A stretch of 64,000 nucleotides of DNA from Epiperipatus broadwayi (Eukaryota > Onychophora > Udeonychophora > Euonychophora > Peripatidae), in NCBI GenBank assembly GCA_028023455.1, contig JAQFVV010013081.1, forward strand, positions 188,001-252,000, given 5' to 3'. The notes under the pieces are model-generated. The model worked only from the letters and a program-made list of their open reading frames with translations, was not told the DNA's origin and did no database searches. Positions 12,366 to 25,335 of this stretch are shown piece after piece (the first letter of the stretch is position 1; each line of letters starts with the position of its first letter). Made by a program: the position numbers and the translations under genes.

Positions 12366-12660
12366 ATATATATAATTATTCAAAACAATACAATAATTAA
12401 TACAGTAAAAAATATTTTAAAAACAAATATATACCACAATTTAATAGAAGTACTTTCAACTATCTATGTAGTCGTTATCAACTAGATTCAAATTGTTATT
12501 ACAAAAAACCATTACGGTTTTTGTAATAACAATTTGAATCTAGTTGATAACGACTACATAGATAGCTGAAAGTACTTCTATTAAATTGTGGTATATATTT
12601 GTTTTTAAAATATTTTTTACTGTATTAATTATTGTATTGTTTTGAATAATTATATATATA
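12366..12660. repeat. 295-bp near-perfect palindrome
   Basis: The left arm (12366-12510) and right arm (12516-12660) are complementary almost base for base, around a 5-base centre, attac (12511-12515). Only one or two differences were noted, such as one extra A near the centre and one base in ctttcaacta/tagctgaaag. Outer ends are TA-rich, so a TA target duplication is possible but cannot be proven. The near identity implies recent formation or gene conversion between the arms; a palindromic MITE is the likeliest explanation. Confidence 0.85.
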
Positions 12661-15600
12661 TATATGTAATAAATTGTATAAACTATTACAATATACTCAT
12701 CAAATATGAATCTTAAAAGAGACTTGTAATTTTATTAAAATTTTCAATTCTGCTCTTATATATATATAAATGGAATGGTTATCATGTGGTTTGTCTTGAT
12801 TTCAGTTATATATGTGTAAAATTAAAGAATTCCACTTATGAAGTAGTTAAATATAGTAATTATAAGTAATCTTAAATCTACACATAAAAGCCCAATCAAG
12901 CAATCTTTTAAACAAGATAAATATATACAAGAGATTAATTTCTTTTTCCAAACTCAACAGTAAAACTAATTAAATTTTTACAAACCTTATTAAAATTGCA
13001 AAAATGCATTACGTTGGAGTTCTAAACAGCAAAATTATTATTAAACTAGTGATAAATGTGATATAGTAACTATATTAGATAATTATTATAAGACAATTTC
13101 TCTTTTTCATATATGAAAAGAGAAATTTGAGTCTGTCAATAATATACAAAACAATGGATACTAGATCACATCAATTCTGAATTTTCATTTGGGAACAGGT
13201 TGAAAATGCCTTATTTTGATCATACTATAAAATAATTTAATTCATTAAAAATGTGTAATGCTCAGAAAGAATGAAAATAAAAATAAAAAAGAAGTAGCAT
13301 TAAAAACAAGCAAAGAAAAAAAACTCCATCATCACAGTGATAAAGATTGTGAAAAATCTAATATGATGTCATTTTGGAGAACAGTTATTCATATAATTGC
13401 CAGACATCAATGTTGATTTGATAATACTTAATAATAAAATATTAAAAGATATTAATGTCCAGAAGAATGGATACTTTTTTGTTGACCCTAACAAAAAAAA
13501 ACAACTATTGACATCTTTAAGTATGTGGATACTTTTTATCTGAAGAAATAAATAATGGAATTCTTTGAAGACAAAAAAAAAGATGTTTTAATAGCTTTTA
13601 TCTTTATAGGAATTAACACTTCCTTTGTTGAGTCTATTAAGCACATCCAATCTTGAATGACAAAACATAATCCATGTTCATTCTCACTTTGTACTTTTCT
13701 CAAAAAACAGCTTTATTATATAGTTTTTCTGCACATTTCCACAAGTTTACATCTCTCATTTCTGTTTCCATAACCAAATTTACCCCCACTGTTTTATTTT
13801 CCAATTGTTTTTCAATGCTAAAAATACAATCTCTCATGATAATAATCAAAAATATCTTACCCTTTCTACTCCATCATAATAAAAACTTAATAAAGCAAAA
13901 ATCTGAATTATCTACATTTACTATCTTCCATTATAATGAATAACTAATTAATCTTGCCATTCTGTCTGATAAACCAACAATCTTTACAACGTTGACATCC
14001 CATTTTATGACCGACAATTTTTTCAATTCATGTAGCTTTCCTTCATTTAAAAGTGATCGGCAGTTATAGTTAAATAAAAGTTTTCAATAAATAGAAACCT
14101 CATCCATAATCAGGAGAAATACATTTTATCTACATTTGCTAATCATTGGTTTGGCTAATGATTTTATAACCTTTAGAAAAATAAGATCATAACATTCACG
14201 CACATATGCACTCATTCATTGAACCATAAAGAAAACTCAATCAATGCATCAATCAAAAACTATCAGATATCTGAGAAAAAATAGAATATTCTTGAATTTA
14301 AACTTTTACATCTTGGCTGATGCATATTAATAATCAATTCACCCATAATCATTCCATGCGAATAATCACTCAGTCATAACAGCTGCAATAACAAAAATAT
14401 ATGAGACAGAAATTGAAAATTTGTCCTGTTCAATTCTTTTAAGGAACACATTAGAATATTCAACAATGATTAAATTCTTTATATATGTATATATATTCTC
14501 TTTTCTGGTAGCATTCCATTTTATTTAATATTTAGTAAATCAATTCCTTTTATATTTACTTTTTGCAATGTTCAAATTTTATTTATATTATTTGAAAATT
14601 GCAAAAAATACAAATAAAAAATGAGAGAATGTAAAAGCACTGATTTATTAAATATTGAATAGTATGCAATTTAATAAAAATTAAAAAAAAAAAATAGTTG
14701 ATTTACTAATATTGAATAATATGCTAAAATAATGAGAATATTAATTAAATATATAAATTAAATTTCTTTTTATACATTTACTTTTGTCCTTCAGTGATTA
14801 AATTATTATTTCTAATAAATTTATCTGTGATGATACATAACACATCACACAAGTAATTTGACCAAATTGCCCACCTTAAAAAAATAAAGTCAAATGCTTA
14901 AAATGACAGTCCTTTCATTAAGAGAGTCATAATGATTACGTTAACGAAAGCTTTAAATGAGATATCATTAGGAATTCTCTCTGTGAAAAATTAATTCTGA
15001 AATCCTAAGAATTGGGAATTAGAATCAAAGATCCAAGAACATAATAAAATAATAGCTAACATTTTCTTACTTTGGCTATAATTTGTAGAAAAATATTTAA
15101 GATAAAACACTTATTGATAAGTCTGATTTCTTTATGATATGTGTTTTGCTTTGTATAGTAAATATTTATAATTCAATACAATATTGAATTTAATCATATT
15201 CATTAATCCTCGACTGATTGCAGTAGCCCATAAAATTGACATGCTGTATAATAACTTTGTGAAAATTGTTGTCTCCTTAATACTTTCTTCCTTTGATAAT
15301 TAACAAAATGGTTGTTTCCAGCACTATTATAGAAATAAATACTTAAGTCTAAAAAAAATTAGCAATAGATATAAAAATACTTGTCTTATTTCAATGTTTT
15401 TTTCCTAAAAAAAACCTTTTAAGACAATCATCAAATGCTCTTACTTGCTTTCAACCTCTACCAGGATTTAAATAATGAGACATAGTTATTGTCACCTCTC
15501 CAGAAGTTATTTTGCCCTTTGATACAATTAAATCTTGGTACTGGTGAAATATTAATTTTTTTTTTTTTTTTTTAAATGAAGACTTCTATCATACATAAAG

Positions 15601-16167
15601 AACAAGGAGTTAAAAAATTTGAATAACTTCTTTCATATTGTTTGCAAGTAGTCTAAAAACACAAAATGTTAAAACAAAATCTGGTAGAGGGCATACCGAT
15701 TTAAAAACATGACGACTAGAAATTAGAAATCATGTTAAAATAAAAAAAAAGTTAGAAAATTGTTTTTATAACATTTCTGTAATAATAATGTGAGCGAGGG
15801 TTGTGGTGAAAGAGAGAAATCAATATTGTGTTAAGATAAGAAAAAAAAAGAGAAATGATAAATTTTATTTAAAAATGTTGTTATCTAATGAGATATATAG
15901 AGAATATTTTATAAAAAATGCTTTTATTCAATTTAGCGAGTCATACATTAAAAACCATAAAATAATTTCTTTCTTCAACCACAATTGTGGTTGTTATATT
16001 TAAATTGAAAATGAATTAACTTATTAATAACCCATGATTTTATTTCAGTTACATATATGTAACAATTAAAATTTGTGGTTAAAGAAAAAAATTATGTTTT
16101 GATTTTTAGTGCATGATTCATAAAATTAATTCTTATATACCTATTCATATTCACATCTAAAAAATTA
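12661..16167. other. AT-rich non-coding DNA
   Basis: No gene is supported. Open frames near 13674-13943 and 15803-16003 are low-complexity and unlike any family I know. A short perfect hairpin (aatttctcttttt/aaaagagaaatt) lies at about 13094-13128. Confidence 0.5.
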
Positions 16168-17090
16168 GTAAACTCTCCATATAATAGAGCCACCCAGTGC
16201 AAGCCTTGCTAATAAATGTATGCAAGAAGGTTTGTGCATAAAATCCCTATCAAGTGCCTACTCATTCAATATCCCCAAACCAGTTTCTGGCCTGTGGCTT
16301 TCAACAGTAAAGAGTCTTGGATCTGAAAGCAGTGCAACTAGATCTTAGGATCTAATGCAACCCTCCAGCAACCACCTTTTACCTATTTAGTCAACTATAA
16401 AGTTATAAGCCCAAGATGAAAATGCAATAATGTTTTCAGTTCAAGCTAATTCATTTGAATAGTCATATAAATCTGAACCCAATTCAGTATCTATACATTT
16501 TGAATGTCTTTGGTTTCTTGTATTCATTGATTACCAAGGCTTGCACTGGGTGGAACTACTGTATGACAGCTTGCTGTTTTTTGTATAAACATAGAAAATG
16601 GTGATCATATGATGTTTTAGTGATTTTTTACACCAATCCTGCTCATAGGTTGATGATAACTGTGGTTTTTAAAAAAACAAAGACATCAAAATGTATAAAT
16701 ACTGAACTGAATTCAGATCTATATGACTATATAAGATTATCTTGAATTAAAAACATTATTGTTTTCATTGTGATCTCATAACTTTATAGTTGACTAAACA
16801 AGTAAAAAGTGGCTGCTAAAGAATTGCATTAGAACCTAAAATCTAGATGTTGCACTCTTAGATCCATGTTCCTCATTGATGAAAGCCACAAGCTAGAAAC
16901 TAATCTGGAAATGTTGGATGTATAGGCACTGGATAGGGATTTCATATACAAACCTTTTTGTATCCATTCATTATTAAGGATTGCACTGAGTGGCATTATT
17001 ATCTGTAGAGTCTACTAATTGTTTTAACAGCTTGTGTGAGCACAAGTAATGGTGTACTGCGATGTTTTAGTGATTTTATATCAAATTTAA
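16168..17090. repeat. Dispersed repeat family A, inverted copies
   Basis: A reverse-oriented unit (16168-16515) is followed by a forward unit (about 16528-17090). The forward part starts with ggcttgcact at 16538 and the motif recurs as ggattgcact near 16978, so the unit length is about 440 bp. The same unit recurs at 21972-22562 and 25336-26060. Conserved marks include ttgcactgagtggcactact, catgatcaccattt and ctttatagttgactaa. No ORF or terminal structure allows a class to be assigned. Confidence 0.75.
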
Positions 17091-20000
17091 AAACTGAGAA
17101 TCTAAGCAATATCACAGAATTTCCAATATTTGAAATGAAATTCATATGCATTAAAAATTATTTACATGATTTTTGAACTTATGAAGGCAATCATTTTTAA
17201 AAAGGCAAGTTTTAGTTATACAATAAAGAGAAATTAAGATTTCAACCTTTATTTCTTTTTTTTCCTATTTTATTTAACTACATATATATGCTCAAGGAAA
17301 ACATATTTTAAAAATGATCACTGAAAATTTACTGAACCAATATTAATGTGGTTTGAAATTCAGCCTACTAAAACTTTTAAGCTAAATAACACTGAAATAT
17401 TGAATTGTCATTGATATCTAATATGTGTCAAAATTTGATGGAAACATATGTTAAAAATCAGTTACAAATATTTATCTCAAATAAATAAACAAACAAAATA
17501 AAAGCATTTTAAAAATGTATTAAAAATAGATTCAATTATCTTGAATGCCAATTTAAATTAAGTTTAGAAACAGTATAAATAGTGTATGTATACATCAGAA
17601 GTTAAGATATATTCCAATTATATTTGATTCCATACAAAATTAAGGTTAACTTTAAACAATATAAAAAAGCCTGTCATAAATTGAAACCTGTTAAATAATA
17701 AAATGCATTTAAATAAAAAAGATTAAATGATTAAATAAATTCATATAAAATATGGAAATTATTTCAAAAATGCTAAAAAAAACCCATAACTTACAAAAAA
17801 CTTAATCAAAAATCTCAAATTAATAATAAAATAATCAGTAAAATAGAAAAAAAATGAAAATTGAAAAACAAAAATAATAATGTAAGTAAATTTAAAAAAA
17901 TACAATGTAAAAATATTATTTAACTGGGTACATAGTTAAAAAAAAAAATGTATAAAAACTTAGGTTTACTAATTAATGTTCAAAAAAACTTAAAGCATTT
18001 TCTCAGTCAATGATAACTTCAGCAACTTTTACCTAGAATAGACATCAGAATGTAAAACAATTTAAATATAACTTGGTAACTTCAATGTATAAAAGCTGAA
18101 TTGACTTGAAAAATGTTGAATTCAAGCTAACAAAAAGGTTCATAAGCGGTGGATAGTAGAATGACCTAAAAATGAAGATAAATTGTGAATAACTGTTGAA
18201 GTAACCATGTTATTCATCAAAGGCTAAGCATTCTTTCCAATATAGCATTTCATACATTTTTTTCTTCACTCTTTCTTTCTATTTCCATTTTCTTTCAACT
18301 TATTGTCTTTTGTTACTTATCTTGCTATCAATCATCATAAATTTTTCATGCCAACAGACAACTCTCTGTACTAATTGTAACAATGACTGTGTGTTTTGTG
18401 CACATTTCCATTCTTCGACTCCAATATTTTTCTTCATTTTTTGTTCTCTGAGCACAAAAATCTTCAATTTCAGAAAACAATGATGCAACAAAATACTCAT
18501 TAGGTAATGACTGACAAGTCTGAAAAGCTCTATTTAGACTCATGAAAGTATAAAGATCAATAACAAACTAAAAATGTTCTTTTTGAAAAGTCTGCTAAAT
18601 TATTGAGCCTGATGAACTGAATAGTACAAATAGTTGCAAAGAAGTAGTTGCTGTAATAAAGTATTCAATTTATTTCTAAATAGATATGGGAGAACTTTAT
18701 TTGAATTTAACTCTTTTAAGATATGAATGTAGCAGTCACTTACAAGTAAGAATCTGGTTTATGAAAAGCATAGTTACTTTTAATAAAATATGTTTTTCTG
18801 CATTAAAAATAATGGTTTTATTGAAAAGGTATAGAGCCACAAGTTTTTTTAAAAAGGCAAATTATTGAGTAAAACTGATCGTATCATGGAAAATTTATTA
18901 CAAAATTTAACTTGATACCTTTTCTTCTTGTACAGATGGAGCACTGAAAAAACATTAAAAATTAATTTGTGCAATGATGTCTGAGCACATGCTATCAGTG
19001 TTTTACATTCCAATGTTAGATTCAAAAAGTTCAAAGAGAAAAAGCTTTTAGTCCTTATTGGATAATTCCATGACCTTCATATCATTAAACAGAGAATTTC
19101 TTTTCTTGAGACTTTAATGCATATGTTAGTATAAAACAATAAGTTATTAGAGATAATCTATTCATGCCATGAATTCTAATAATAACAGACTATACAATTT
19201 TTTTTTTTAAAAAAGGACTTTTTCTTTAAACAAAAAATTGCAGTAAAGAAACTTGAATGCATCAATGCTCAAAAACAATGGCATCTTCTGGATTATGTTA
19301 AAATCAGATATATATATATATATAATATCAAGTATTTAAACTCAGATTGTTGGATAACTCTGCTAAAATGTTAATTGCATTAAAAAAAAAAATAGATCCT
19401 ATTCCAAACAAATTGCTAGGAAATGGGATATTCATTCTTTAGAAATAATTGCTAATTATGCTAAATTTTAACAGCTATTAAACAATAAATTTACAATTTG
19501 AATTTAAGAAATATATTATCAATACAAGTAATTTTATTTATTCTGGAGTTCACTGAAATAAAAAAAATCTTGAATGGCTATATTATTAATAGTATGATTA
19601 AAATGAAATGTGAGATTCAATGCACAATAAAAGGAACTTCATAAGGAATATAGGGATTAAAAGTCAGAAGCTAAATGACTAACAACGATTAAGAATTAGA
19701 TAATTTAAAGCTGTGAAAAAGATATAGTCATTTGCTGATCATGGAAACTATTTTTTTTATTTTTTGATACATGAAAAAAAAAAATATCAGATTTTCATCT
19801 GTGTTAAGCGAAAAAGAAAATAAAAATATAAGAAACAGATGATGAAAAATAGAGAAATTGTAAAAATAATGAGATGAAGAATTGCAATGTAGAGAGAATA
19901 AATAAGCTTCTATATGAAAGTCTGGAGAGGATTAAAATTTAAAAGAAATGCAATTTTCAAATGTCATTCAGCAAGTACAATTCTATTATTGAAATAGCCT

Positions 20001-21971
20001 ACTGCAATGAAATATCACATGTTGATAAGATTTTGTAGATTCATACATAGATAAGATAGAGGCAAAAGATGCAATTGGAGAAAGATTTTGTTGAAAATTA
20101 ATATCTATTTAATTTACCTTTTCAACATAACTAAAACAAAAACAATTTGATAGAGAATGCAAAAAATTTTTTAACAGATATTTTAAAGATAAATAAATTG
20201 GAAAAAAATAAAATTGTTAAAAAATTCATATATAAGAAAAAAAGACAATAATACAATTAAAGTCAAAAAAGAGAGGTATATATGAAAAGATGGAAGGAAA
20301 AATTGAAGTCTATTTTTTGTTTAGTTTATATATATATATATATTAATTGTCAAATGAATGTTATTTTGAAAATAATGGAATTATAACTAAAGATAGGAGT
20401 TACTCAGATTTGCTAATGATAAGGCGTTTTGCAGATAAAAATGAACCTAATGCTGAGAAAGGTTGATAAAACATATAGAAGCTCTGACACAATTTTATTT
20501 TTAGGATATAATGTTTTTTATCTTAAAATTAATATACAGTAACTAAGTTTTCTGATGAAAAGTAAGTAAAAATAACTAAATAAAAAAGAAAACCATAATC
20601 AAGAGATAAACTTTTCCTTCAGTATTAGATAGAAATGACATCAGTTTTCAGAAGTATGAATAATCTAGACAGCCCTATCATGTTCACTTTTAGGCCCTTC
20701 AATAATGCATTTATTATGTATTGATCAATTGCTGTATCTTTCATCTTCAAAATCTTTCCAAGATTCCATATTTTTCTAATTAATTAAATAAGTGATTTAT
20801 ATGATCAAATTATAAAATAATTTAAATCTGATTATTTGTACCTGAAATTAAATCTTAAGAATGCAATTTAAATAAAATCATAATTCACAAGTATTAATAT
20901 TTTTCCTGCCTTGTTTTTTAGAATTTAAATTTCACATTAACAAAACTGACTTTCAATTTTAGAGATATGTCCTATAAGTAAAATCATTTGCATGTTTTTT
21001 GTTGAAAATTCTAATTAAACGTATTATATAATAAATCTTTTTATATTAGATCCTTTAGTGATAAAGATGAAAAAAGGAAAAACTCAACAATTTCAGAATC
21101 TTCTTCATTAATTTTAAAATTATATGATATTCCTATCATCATTATCTTTGTTTTCTTCAAATTTAACCAAAATTCCATTTTTATTTAATTAATGATTTCA
21201 GACCTTCTCTATGTTAGTAAATATGAAGGCATTAATTGATGTTTTTCCACTGATCCAAAATCCAAATGGCTTTCGTCATTATATAATCTACATATAAGTA
21301 AGAATCCCTTAAAATTAGTATATTTCACTATAGTTTCTTTAGTAGCTTCTACCCATATAGATTCTTCGTATAAACTATGATATACTCAAAATTCTAAAAA
21401 TATTCAAGTCTTATTGTAATTGTTAAAAGTTTATATTGATATCTCTATTATTTCTTGTTTTTTCAATCATTCAGTGTATGCGAACAATGATACACAATGG
21501 TCTTTCTTTTCCTCAAATCAAATGTTTCTTAATATAAAGGTGTACATTTTTGAAATAAAATATAAATTGCTTTACATTATTACTTCTACATATTTTTTTA
21601 TACGTGAAAGATAATATCTATGAAAAAAAATCACTTTAAAAACTTTCATAACTTTGACTGTGGTCTAATATGTGGCAAAGTTATTTTATATTTAACAAAC
21701 AATAAATTTTAAAAATTAACAAAAAGAAAAACTTAAAATCTCTTATAATATGATTAAATAAAAGACAATTCAAAAATCTCTTTAATATTGTCATGCAATA
21801 CTCGGAATAAAAAAAAATCTTAATTTTTAAAATAAATCTATTCTTCAAAGGTAATATCAATTGGGGGGGCGGGAGGCTTACACAAATTAGGAATATTCTT
21901 TCATAAATATGCATTAACACTATTAATTAAAAAAATAAAAATACACAATAATAATTAAACAACATTAAAAA
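17091..21971. other. AT-rich non-coding DNA
   Basis: No gene, RNA or clear repeat is seen beyond short TA microsatellites (about 19310-19325 and 20329-20343). Two overlapping short frames at 18300-18543 have no recognisable features and look like chance. Confidence 0.5.
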
Positions 21972-22562
21972 TATAGTCATGTAGGTCTGACCTCAATTCA
22001 GCACCCATTAATTACTCTGGCTTGCACTGAGTGGCACTACTCTATGGAGAGTTTTGCCTGTTTTAACAGCTTAAGCAAGCATAAGAAATGTTAATCATGT
22101 GATAATACTGAGTAGTTTTCCTGAAGAATTGACAATATTTGGTCAACAGTTCTATAGACTAATTACAAAAATTCTAAAACCATTAAACATCAAATGATCA
22201 TCATTTCCTATGCTTACACAAACTGCTTAAACAATTGCAAACTATCCATACAGTGTGCTCCCAGTTCAAACCATAATAATCAATGGATGCAAGGTTTGAG
22301 CATAAAATTCCTATCTAGTGCCTACTCATCCAATATTCTCAGATTAGTTTCAAGGTTGTGGCTTTCATCAGTGAAAAGCCTTGAATCTGAGAGCACTGCG
22401 CTTAAATCTTAGAATCTAATGCAACCTTCCATTAATCTCCTTTTATCTTTTTGATTAACTATAAAGCTATGAGTTCAAAATGAAAATGCAATGTTTTCAA
22501 TACAAACTCTTTGCATGTATAGTCATACAGATCTGAACCCAGATCAGTATCTATTTATTTTG
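21972..22562. repeat. Repeat family A, copy split by Tigger (left part)
   Basis: A short forward fragment (about 22007-22115, ggcttgcactgagtggcact) and a reverse unit (about 22175-22562) match the family. The reverse unit stops at tctatttattttgg. The text expected next in the family resumes at about 25336 as ctatagtcaatatcatctca, after the Tigger element. Confidence 0.75.
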
Positions 22563-22968
22563 GAAACATGCACAAAAGAAATCGCACAAAAATTAGACAT
22601 AACTTACCTTGAAAATGGGAGATAAGTACTGTAATTTTTCAAAAATCGCATAAAAGCAAAGCACCAATGTAAATTTACTTTAAAATTCGCACACAAAAAA
22701 AAATAAGGAAATAAAATATGACTAATAAAAATTTTCAAATTTGAAAAAAATGGATACAAGACAAACTTTTTTTAACTATAGTATTTAGTTTTATTCAAAA
22801 CAATATATTTTTATGTGTAATTTATATTTTTTCATACACACACAGCATTTTAATTATTATCGCAATTTGTGGATAAACAGGTTCGTTTGCAAACTGGTAA
22901 AAAATCAGATTCTTCACAAGAGAAAATACAACTAGCACCACCTTCAGTCTCGTGTTGTGTTAATGTTT

Positions 22969-24591
22969 TCAGGTGACAATGTAATTAGTAACTAAACTTT
23001 GAGACAATGATTTTACCAACTGTTTATGAAGCTCGCGATATCCAGACATACAATCATTTAGCTCTTGTTGGAATTTAAAAGCACGTTCGTAATTAGTGTC
23101 ATTAATAAGAAAATAATTTGCCAACTGATTAGAAAGTTGAAGACCTTCTCGAATCACTTTTGCAGTGAAAGGAACAGATTCCACTTCTGTTTCATTATCT
23201 TTTTCTACATTTTCTTCTGTATCTGAACTTATTGCAATAATATCAGTGTCATTTAAGACATTATCCTCAAGCAATTCATCAATATCATTCTCATTAAAGG
23301 AATCAAAACCTTCTCCACCAATATCATGTGCCAAAGTAATTATTTCATCTGATAATGCTGATGTTTGAATAGCTGCACTGTTTTCAAGACATGTAGGCCA
23401 AACCTTCTTCCAACAGGCATTTAAAGTATGTGGTTTTATTTGAGTAACAGCAAATGCAACATGATTTATACAGTCAAAGATTGTAAATTTTTTCCAAGTG
23501 TCAGTTACCGCTATTGATTCATTTTCTAGTTTATCTAATATAAATTGAAAAGTGCGTTTAACATAATATTGTTTAAAAGTTGCAATTATGCCTTGATCTA
23601 ATGGCTGAATAATGCTTGTTGTATTAGGTGGAAAAAACATAACCTTTACATTTGGATGTTCTAAATGTGGATGACTTGGTGCATTGTCAACAAGTAATAA
23701 AATTTTGAAATCCAAACCTTTTTGCTTCATATATGTTTCCACTTCTGGTAAAAAGCAATTATTAAACCAGTCAGTAAATATTGCAGTTGTCACCCAAGCC
23801 TTTGTATTAGCCATCCAGTGTACCTGCAATTGTTTTTTAACTTTACCTATTAAAGCGCGTGGTCTTGAAGATCGATTTACCATGAGAGGTTTCAGCATCC
23901 GATCTCCCGATGCATTGCTACAAAGCAACAATGTTATTCGATCTTTGCTTGCTTTAAACCCACTGGATTTTTTCTCTGACTTTGCAATATAAGTTCGACT
24001 AGGCATTTTTTTCCAGAATAGTCCCGTTTCAACAGCATTAAATACTTGGTGTGGACAATATCCACCATCTTCAATAATTTTTGTCAATTCTTCAGGAAAA
24101 ATTTTCGCAGCTTTTTCATCTGCTGATGCAACCTTATCCATAATCTTCACATTATGTAGTGGATTCCTTTTTAAAAACCTGGTTAACCATCCTTTGCTAG
24201 CCGAAAATTCCTTATTATTCCGAGAAGCGGAAGTAGACGGTTTGGATACGTTTATTTGTTTATAAAACTGAAGAGCTTTTCGTCGAATTAAATAACGGCT
24301 TAAAGGAATTCTTTTTTGAGATAATTCTTCAATCCAGATTATGAGTTTTCGTTCCATTTTTTCTAATAAATCATCTCTTGAATATCGTGATAATTTGGCA
24401 TTTAATTTTGTGCCAAAAATGACAGATTTTCTTATTGCAGCTTCATTTTTTTTAATTGTTCTTATAGTAGACTCGCCCAAACTAAAATGTTTTCCAATCG
24501 CTGTTGATCCTTCTCCTGTTGCTAAGCGATCTAAAATTGAAATTTTTGTTTCCAAAGAAATTCCTTTTCTTGTGTGTTTTTTCCTCTCCAT
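22969..24591 (-). CDS. Tigger-type transposase, full-length but catalytically altered
   Basis: 540-aa transposase of the Tc1/mariner-pogo (jerky/Tigger) group, which normally cuts and pastes its own element. Seen: an N-terminal CENP-B/Psq-type helix-turn-helix (about 5-58, KHTRKGISLETKISIL...GESTIRTIKK), a second CENP-B/Tc5-type DNA-binding domain (about 70-165), and a DDE_1 catalytic domain (about 180-400). Of the three catalytic acids, Asp302 (LLLVDNAPSHP) and Asp332 (PLDQGIIATF) are present. The first, in the family's NADETGLFWKK motif, is Val187 here (NAVETGL; codon GTT at 24031-24033), one base from GAT. An acidic segment (about 405-450) follows. A TAG lies in frame just upstream of the ATG. 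The ORF has no stop or frameshift. Either the loss is recent, or the protein is kept for DNA binding, as with CENP-B; the first is simpler. Confidence 0.92.
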   Translation of the reverse strand: MERKKHTRKGISLETKISILDRLATGEGSTAIGKHFSLGESTIRTIKKNEAAIRKSVIFGTKLNAKLSRYSRDDLLEKMERKLIIWIEELSQKRIPLSRYLIRRKALQFYKQINVSKPSTSASRNNKEFSASKGWLTRFLKRNPLHNVKIMDKVASADEKAAKIFPEELTKIIEDGGYCPHQVFNAVETGLFWKKMPSRTYIAKSEKKSSGFKASKDRITLLLCSNASGDRMLKPLMVNRSSRPRALIGKVKKQLQVHWMANTKAWVTTAIFTDWFNNCFLPEVETYMKQKGLDFKILLLVDNAPSHPHLEHPNVKVMFFPPNTTSIIQPLDQGIIATFKQYYVKRTFQFILDKLENESIAVTDTWKKFTIFDCINHVAFAVTQIKPHTLNACWKKVWPTCLENSAAIQTSALSDEIITLAHDIGGEGFDSFNENDIDELLEDNVLNDTDIIAISSDTEENVEKDNETEVESVPFTAKVIREGLQLSNQLANYFLINDTNYERAFKFQQELNDCMSGYRELHKQLVKSLSQSLVTNYIVT

Positions 24592-25100
24592 TAGGGTAAA
24601 CTAAAAGTTTAAAATAAAAATAAGAACTTAGACTTATGATAATAAAGACACCTATTCACCACTGTTGGAAAAATTTTAATTAAAACTAATAATTAAAAAT
24701 TAAATTCTTATTTTTGTCTTTAATTTTTTAATTTTCAATTCTGTTTAAAAATCAAATTTCATCGTTTCACATCACATTAATTTCAGGACATTTTTAAGTG
24801 TCAAATTTAATTGTGCCCACCAATATTACTCACCTTTCAAAAATAAACTTGCGGACACTAAATGATTAATTGATTATGTACTCTTTTTTAAAAAAGCAAA
24901 AATAGAATGTGATTTAAAATGCAAAAACAACATGCATAGTATAGGCATCTATAACGTTTCAACAAATTTACATTATAATCTTGTAAAATTTAATGTGTTT
25001 ACATAAAATGTGGAAATCCTGATTTTAAGTGAATTATGAACTTCTTTATTGCATAAAATCTATTACAGTACTATTATAAAGTGCTGAAAATATTGAAATT

Positions 25101-25214
25101 ATTAGATGGAAGTCGAACTCCGATAATGCGCTATTACTTTAAATATGACGTAAGTGGGCGAAATTTATTATTTAAAATAATAGCGCATTATCGGAGTTCG
25201 ACTTCCAATCTAAT
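25101..25214. repeat. Perfect hairpin in Tigger noncoding part
   Basis: The segment attagatggaagtcgaactc (25101 on) through ctatta is repeated in reverse complement at 25178-25214 (ending cttccaatctaat), with one extra base and a ~40-base loop. Weaker complementarity extends outward (ttgcataaaatctattacag near 25051 against cagtaatttttatcgcataa near 25219), giving a nested palindrome of about 200 bp. It could be a small MITE derived from Tigger ends inserted in the larger element. Confidence 0.75.
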
Positions 25215-25335
25215 ACAGTACAGTAATTTTTATCGCATAAAAGAAAACCGCATACAAAGATATTAAGAAGAAATATCAACCACACAACTTCAAAATCGCA
25301 TTAAATAAATCCGCATATAACGAGACCCAGGTGTA

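Larger units (their letters stand above)
22563..25335 (-). mobile_element. Tigger/pogo-like DNA transposon inserted in repeat A
   Basis: The boundaries come from where repeat A breaks off and resumes, enclosing 2.77 kb with the transposase gene. The right end reads ccgcatataacgagaccc before ...aggTGTA, like Tigger termini that contain TATGCGG. A clear matching left terminus was not found, so one end may be lost. Related subterminal text (gtaattttt...atcgcataaaag) occurs near 22632 and 25222. Noncoding parts flank the ORF on both sides, and the upstream part contains a perfect hairpin. Confidence 0.75.

Noticed and set aside
18300-18543. Two overlapping minus-strand ORFs
   Set aside because: Short, in different frames, no motif, no splice context; chance frames in A/T-rich DNA.
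23165-24604. Several plus-strand ORFs of 67-102 codons
   Set aside because: All are antisense to the Tigger transposase, with no independent features.
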